A stretch of 39,572 bases of DNA from Micromonosporaceae bacterium (GTDB taxonomy: Bacteria > Actinomycetota > Actinomycetes > Mycobacteriales > Micromonosporaceae). Positions 35,649 to 39,572 of this stretch are shown here, one piece after another (the first letter of the stretch is position 1; each line of letters starts with the position of its first letter). The translations under genes were made by a program, and so were the position numbers. Location: assembly GCA_016880465.1 (NCBI GenBank), contig JAEHDK010000300.1, positions 1 through 39,572 of the forward strand, written 5' to 3'. The notes under the pieces were generated by a model, which saw only the letters and a list, made by a program, of their open reading frames with translations, was not told the origin of the DNA and made no database searches.

Positions 35649-36593
35649 CTAGGAGGTCTGCTCGTTGGCCACCGACGGGACCATGAGGGCCGATAGTCGA
35701 GCGGTTGCCTGCAGGAGGAGCTCCGCACATCGTGGAATCTCTGTTCGGAACCGCTCGGCGGGGCCGGAGACACTGACCACGGCGACGGGGCGCGCATGGT
35801 CGAGTACCGGCGCGGCGATGGATGCCGCTCCCGGCTGACGCTCGCCGATAGACATGGTGTACCCGCGCTTGCGGGCGACGGCGAGGTCGCGGCGCAGGCG
35901 CTGCAGGTCGGTGATCGTCCGGTCGGTGAGTGCTTGCAGGGTGTGGCGGGCGACGTACTGCTCTATCTCGTCTTTCGGCAGGAAGGCGAGGAATGCCTTG
36001 GACGAGCTGCCGGCGTGCAGCGGGTACGGCACGCCCAAGGTGACCTCCATGCGGATCTCCCGGTCGGGGACCACCTGGTCGATGTAGGTACGCAGGTCGC
36101 CGGTGCGGATCGACAGGGTCGCGGTCTCCTGGGTCTGCTGGGAAAGCCAGGACAGCTCGGGCGCGGCCACCGCGCGGATGTCTAGCTGTTCGGTGTAGAC
36201 GCCGCTGAGGCGCAGTGCGGCCGGGCCGAGCGCGTAGCGCCGAGTGGACTCGTCGAGGACGACCAGACCGCGGCTCCGCAGCGAGGTGAGGATCCGGTGA
36301 ACGGCGGCTTTGGAGAGCCCCAGCTCGCCGGCGATCTCGGTCACGCCGTGGTCTCGTTGGCTGCTCTGCCCAAAGAGCAGCAGCACGTCGAGCGCGCGCT
36401 CCACGGTTGCGATGGACTGGCTTCGCCCGTTCTCCTCGACGTTCGCCCGGGTACGTCGTGGCAACGCAGAGGCCCGGCGGTCGGGCTGTGCGGTCGGTCC
36501 CTTCGGAGGCACCTCGGTCGTCTCCTCGGTGGCGGGCGCGGAGCCCGGCGGCTCGGACAGTCTAATCACTCGCCGCGCACACTTCGTGGCGAC
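35649..36593 (-). CDS. IclR-family transcriptional regulator
   Basis: SIATVERALDVLLLFGQSSQRDHGVTEIAGELGLSKAAVHRILTSLRSRGLVVLDESTRRYALGPAALRL; effector domain follows. Start uncertain (ORF open to 36677). Confidence 0.9.
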   Translation of the reverse strand, partial: VATKCARRVIRLSEPPGSAPATEETTEVPPKGPTAQPDRRASALPRRTRANVEENGRSQSIATVERALDVLLLFGQSSQRDHGVTEIAGELGLSKAAVHRILTSLRSRGLVVLDESTRRYALGPAALRLSGVYTEQLDIRAVAAPELSWLSQQTQETATLSIRTGDLRTYIDQVVPDREIRMEVTLGVPYPLHAGSSSKAFLAFLPKDEIEQYVARHTLQALTDRTITDLQRLRRDLAVARKRGYTMSIGERQPGAASIAAPVLDHARPVAVVSVSGPAERFRTEIPRCAELLLQATARLSALMVPSVANEQTS

Positions 36594-36829
36594 GCCGTCG
36601 GGCGAACGAGGTAGCTCCCCCGAGACCCGCCCCGCTTCGGCCGTCCACCATGACCGGCTCGCCACGCACGAAGGCATCGGTGAGGTTGGTGGTCAGCGCA
36701 GCGCCGCGGACTGGGTGTACTCCCGGGTCTGCGCTCCTCCTCCGCTCAGTCATCGGCTGGCACCGCCAGCGGGCGCACCGGCGAGCCTGTCGCGCCGACA
36801 AGCTTGAGTGGCGCCCGCGCGGCGGCTGG

Positions 36830-37669
36830 TCAGTAGCACAAGCAGCCGGGTTGCGGCTGTTGGCCGTAGCGCTGAAGCTCGGACGGCAGGATCGGCTGGT
36901 GCTCAGGCGTCCAGCTGAACCCGACCTCATGTTCGGTGTAGACGGTGCTCAGCGGTCCCCCCTTCGTCCGGAAGAGCATCAGGTTGCCGGTGGGTGAGCC
37001 GAACGGGCCGTGCCACTCCTCCGGCGGACGCCAGAAGTAGCAGCCGGGCTGCATCGTGCCGAGCGGCCCGACCAGCTCGCCCGAGAGCAGGTACATCTCC
37101 TCCACCACCGGGTGCTTCTCCGGGCGGCGGCCGGAGCGCAGCGGCATGGTGCCCAGCAGCCAGGTTTCCTCCCCGTCGTAGGGGTCGCGGCGGAGAAACT
37201 TACGCCCGGCGCCGGGCGGGAACAGCGGATGGAAGTTGGCACCCCACTGGCCGGCGAAGCCGTCGACGTGGGTGACGAGCCGCCGCTCATCGAGCAGGCC
37301 CGCCGGTGGCGGGCCGTCCACCAGCTGCGGCTCGCCGGAGAAGAAGGTGAGCACGACGGCTCCACTCCGGGACACGGTCCGCCGGCGGAGGTACCCGGCG
37401 GGCAGGTGCGCGTACGACTTCGGGCCGTAGTCAATGCTGTCGATGGTCAGCTGGCCGCCGAGGACGAAGAGCTCCTCGTCGACCCCGAGGTGATGGGTGC
37501 CTCTCGACCAGCCATCCGGGTACTCGATGAGCATGCTGGAGGCGCCGGTCTCCTGGTCCATGCTCAGCACCTTGGAGCGCAGTCCGGACCGCTGCTGGCC
37601 GTAGCTGCCGTCCCGCCAGGGCAGCGCCTGCGCCTGAATGAACTCGATAAATGGCCGGCCCACTCTCAC
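36830..37669 (-). CDS. Bicupin-type protein (DUF4437-like)
   Basis: Two cupin-like halves: WSRGTHHLGVDEELFVLGGQLTIDSIDYGPKSYAHLPAGYL and RPEKHPVVEEMYLLSGELVGPLGTMQPGCYFWRPPEEWHGPF. GTG start overlaps upstream stop. Confidence 0.75.
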   Translation of the reverse strand: MRVGRPFIEFIQAQALPWRDGSYGQQRSGLRSKVLSMDQETGASSMLIEYPDGWSRGTHHLGVDEELFVLGGQLTIDSIDYGPKSYAHLPAGYLRRRTVSRSGAVVLTFFSGEPQLVDGPPPAGLLDERRLVTHVDGFAGQWGANFHPLFPPGAGRKFLRRDPYDGEETWLLGTMPLRSGRRPEKHPVVEEMYLLSGELVGPLGTMQPGCYFWRPPEEWHGPFGSPTGNLMLFRTKGGPLSTVYTEHEVGFSWTPEHQPILPSELQRYGQQPQPGCLCY

Positions 37670-38016
37670 ACCTCCGCGTCCAGGTCGGGACGCAGGGGGG
37701 TACGTGCGTCGTCACCCTCGATGAGGACCCGCAAGAGGCCCCGCAGCGAGCGGTCAAGTTCGTCGCCGCTGCGCTTGCGTAGCACCGGGTCGGCAGCGGC
37801 CGAGTCCAGTGACTCCCGGTCGACGAACCCCTTGCTCACCAGCAGGTGCTCCATCGTGGACAGCCGGGTCCGCTCGATGTGCAACTGCCCGGCCAGCTCG
37901 AGGACGAGACCGGCGAGCTGGTCGTTCTGCGCGGTGGTGAGGAAGCGCCACTCCGGCGCCGGCGGCAGGCTGGCAGGCTCGACAGCCGGCTGCCGTGTCA
38001 CGTTCAGGTCAGGCAT
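37666..38016 (-). CDS. Hypothetical 116-aa protein
   Basis: ATG 38016: MPDLNVTRQPAVEPASLPPAPEWRFLTTAQNDQLAGLVLELAGQLHIERTRLSTMEHLLVSKGFVDRESL...; overlaps neighbours at both ends. Confidence 0.7.
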   Translation of the reverse strand: MPDLNVTRQPAVEPASLPPAPEWRFLTTAQNDQLAGLVLELAGQLHIERTRLSTMEHLLVSKGFVDRESLDSAAADPVLRKRSGDELDRSLRGLLRVLIEGDDARTPLRPDLDAEV

Positions 38017-39070
38017 CGCGCTCCTCCTGTTTGCGCGCCTCCAGCACCGCCCAAGGGAAGTGCCATTCGGACCGTTCGGGCCAGCTCGCCGTCTCCAGCC
38101 GGCCGGCCCCACGCTCGTCGAACGCGACCCAGCCAGCGTCGGCGAGGCCGGCTCGCCGACACAGCTCGAGCACGTCGACGGCGAACAGCCGGGGGAGGTA
38201 TGGCTCATTGTTGTGGCGGCCGTGCTCGACCATCGCCAGGTCGCGGATCGGGTCGCCGGTGGGCTGGAAGTCCAGGATGCGGAGCAGGCCGCCGGGCGCG
38301 AGCAGGCGGCTCGCCTCCACCAGGACGTCCGCGAGGACCTCGGTCGGTAGCTCGTGGATGAGCATCGTCGCGGTGACGAGGTCGACCGAGCTCGACTCCA
38401 GGCCGGTTCGCCGGGCGTCCCGCTGCAGGAAGCGGATCGCGAGATGCGCTGCCGCGGCCTGCCGGTGGGCGAGCCGGAGTGCCGGCGCGGCCAGGTCCAC
38501 GCCGACGACCTCGGCGTCTGGCCAGCCGGCCTTGAACGGGCGGGTGCTCTTGCCGAAGCCGCAGCCGAGGTCGACGATGCGCCGGTACGGCCGGTCGGGG
38601 ACCGCCGTCTCGACGAAGAGCCGGTGGAACACGTAGTCGTCGTTTTCACCGAGCATGACCAGCTTCGCGCCGAGCTCGTAGACCCGTGCGGCGTCGTCGC
38701 TGGACCAGATGCCGCCGGGCTGCAGGTGGATGTCGACGTCGGTGTACCAGCCGGGCAGCTCGAGATCGGGGTCGAGCTGAAGCTCGCCGGGACCGGCCAC
38801 GTCGGGCGGGCCGGCCTCGGGCTCGGCGGCGACCGCGTCGGAGACGGCCCGCCAGAGCTGCTTCTGCGAAGTGCGCTCCAGCCAGGCGAACCACGGGTAG
38901 ACGCCGCTGCGGTGAACGGCGTCGGCGACGGTGCCCGGGTCCGTGGTGTGCTCGGCGCGCTTGCGGGAGTCGCGGACCAGCGCCGGGTACATCCGGCGTG
39001 CCCATTGCTGGCGTAGCGCCAGCGCGAAGTCAAGCCGAGCCCGCTGGCCGAGATCAGGCTGTTTCGTCAT
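38009..39070 (-). CDS. Class I SAM-dependent methyltransferase
   Basis: From MTKQPDLGQRARLDF; motif I RIVDLGCGFGKSTRPFK, AEVVGVDLAAPALRLA, SSSVDLVTATMLIHELP, LLAPGGLLRILDF. ATGA overlap with upstream gene. Confidence 0.88.
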   Translation of the reverse strand: MTKQPDLGQRARLDFALALRQQWARRMYPALVRDSRKRAEHTTDPGTVADAVHRSGVYPWFAWLERTSQKQLWRAVSDAVAAEPEAGPPDVAGPGELQLDPDLELPGWYTDVDIHLQPGGIWSSDDAARVYELGAKLVMLGENDDYVFHRLFVETAVPDRPYRRIVDLGCGFGKSTRPFKAGWPDAEVVGVDLAAPALRLAHRQAAAAHLAIRFLQRDARRTGLESSSVDLVTATMLIHELPTEVLADVLVEASRLLAPGGLLRILDFQPTGDPIRDLAMVEHGRHNNEPYLPRLFAVDVLELCRRAGLADAGWVAFDERGAGRLETASWPERSEWHFPWAVLEARKQEERDA

Positions 39071-39572
39071 AGGTCCTCCTCCTGCGCTCGCTGGGGTGTC
39101 GCAGGCGCCTGGTCCAGGTGGAGCCCGGAGTCGAGCTCTCCGGGGAAAAAGCAGGCCACGAGACGGTCGGGTCCGGCGGCCGCGAGGGGCGGGATGTCGC
39201 GGCCGCACACTGGTCGGGCGATCGGGCATCGGGTGTGGAACACGCACCCGGTTGGCCGGTCGATCGGCGAGGGCGGTTCGCCGTTGAGGACGATCCGCTC
39301 GCGCTGGCGGTCGCCTGGAAGGGGGGTCGCCGAGAGCAGCGCCGCCGTGTAGGGGTGCTGCGGGGTCGCGACCACCTCCGGGGTGGGGCCGTCCTCGAGC
39401 ACGCGTCCGAGATAGAGCACCACGACCCGGTCGGAGATGTGATGGACCAGCGCGAGGTCGTGCGCCACCACCAGGTATGCGAGACGCTCGGTCCGCTGGA
39501 TGTCGGCGAGCAGCCTGACGACCTGCGCCTGGATCGAAACGTCGAGCGAAGAGACCGGTTCGTCCGCCACGA
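39067..39572 (-). CDS. Oligopeptide/dipeptide ABC transporter ATP-binding protein, C-terminal part (N-terminus outside window)
   Basis: ADEPVSSLDVSIQAQVVRLLADIQ Walker B/D-loop, VVAHDLALVHHISDRVVVLYLGRVLEDG, HPYTAALLSATPLPG, GCVFHTRCPIARPVC (Opp/Dpp C-terminal motif). Confidence 0.92.
   Translation of the reverse strand, partial: VADEPVSSLDVSIQAQVVRLLADIQRTERLAYLVVAHDLALVHHISDRVVVLYLGRVLEDGPTPEVVATPQHPYTAALLSATPLPGDRQRERIVLNGEPPSPIDRPTGCVFHTRCPIARPVCGRDIPPLAAAGPDRLVACFFPGELDSGLHLDQAPATPQRAQEEDL

Noticed and set aside
37010-38350. 446-aa plus-strand ORF
   Set aside because: Antisense to cupin and methyltransferase genes with clear motifs; no recognisable domain.
37666-39033. 455-aa minus-strand ORF as one protein
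   Set aside because: Its 5' two-thirds is out of frame with the methyltransferase; only the last ~116 aa (from ATG 38016) is likely real.
1-39572. CRISPR arrays, rRNA genes, complete IS elements or prophage genes
   Set aside because: No regularly spaced repeats, rRNA-like sequence, integrase or structural phage genes seen on reading the window.

Overview
High-GC actinobacterial-type window (assignments come from reading translations; no database search was run). It falls into four blocks. (1) ~1-20.4 kb: a Wzx/Wzy-type cell-surface polysaccharide locus. It has a Wzz/BY-kinase (cut by the left edge), a PglF/WbpM-like 4,6-dehydratase, a FemAB/GNAT-like protein, a Wzx flippase, an asparagine-synthase-like protein with no Cys nucleophile, a Wzy polymerase, three GT4 glycosyltransferases, an RmlD/FnlB-like reductase, a PglC-like initiating sugar transferase, a DegT aminotransferase, FnlA/CapE, FnlC/CapG and an LCP-family transferase. 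(2) ~20.4-21.6 kb: gene debris (ABC ATPase fragment, frameshifted YceI-like gene, possible IS1380-type transposase remnant). (3) ~21.6-32.3 kb: a tightly overlapping 10-gene operon (two F420/LLM-type oxidoreductases, M24 hydrolase, threonine-synthase-like PLP enzyme, SsuA/NMT1-type solute-binding protein, ATPase, two permeases, a dihydroxyphthalate-decarboxylase-like binding protein, isochorismatase-family hydrolase) with a divergent PucR-family regulator. This looks like an uptake/catabolism module for an unknown substrate and is the best candidate for an undescribed system. (4) ~32.3-39.6 kb: a tRNA-like 3' remnant with a strong hairpin, a tandem Ig/TIG-like membrane protein, a PPTase remnant, a GpsA-like dehydrogenase, an IclR regulator, and a coupled bicupin/116-aa protein/methyltransferase/Opp-ATPase operon running off the right edge.
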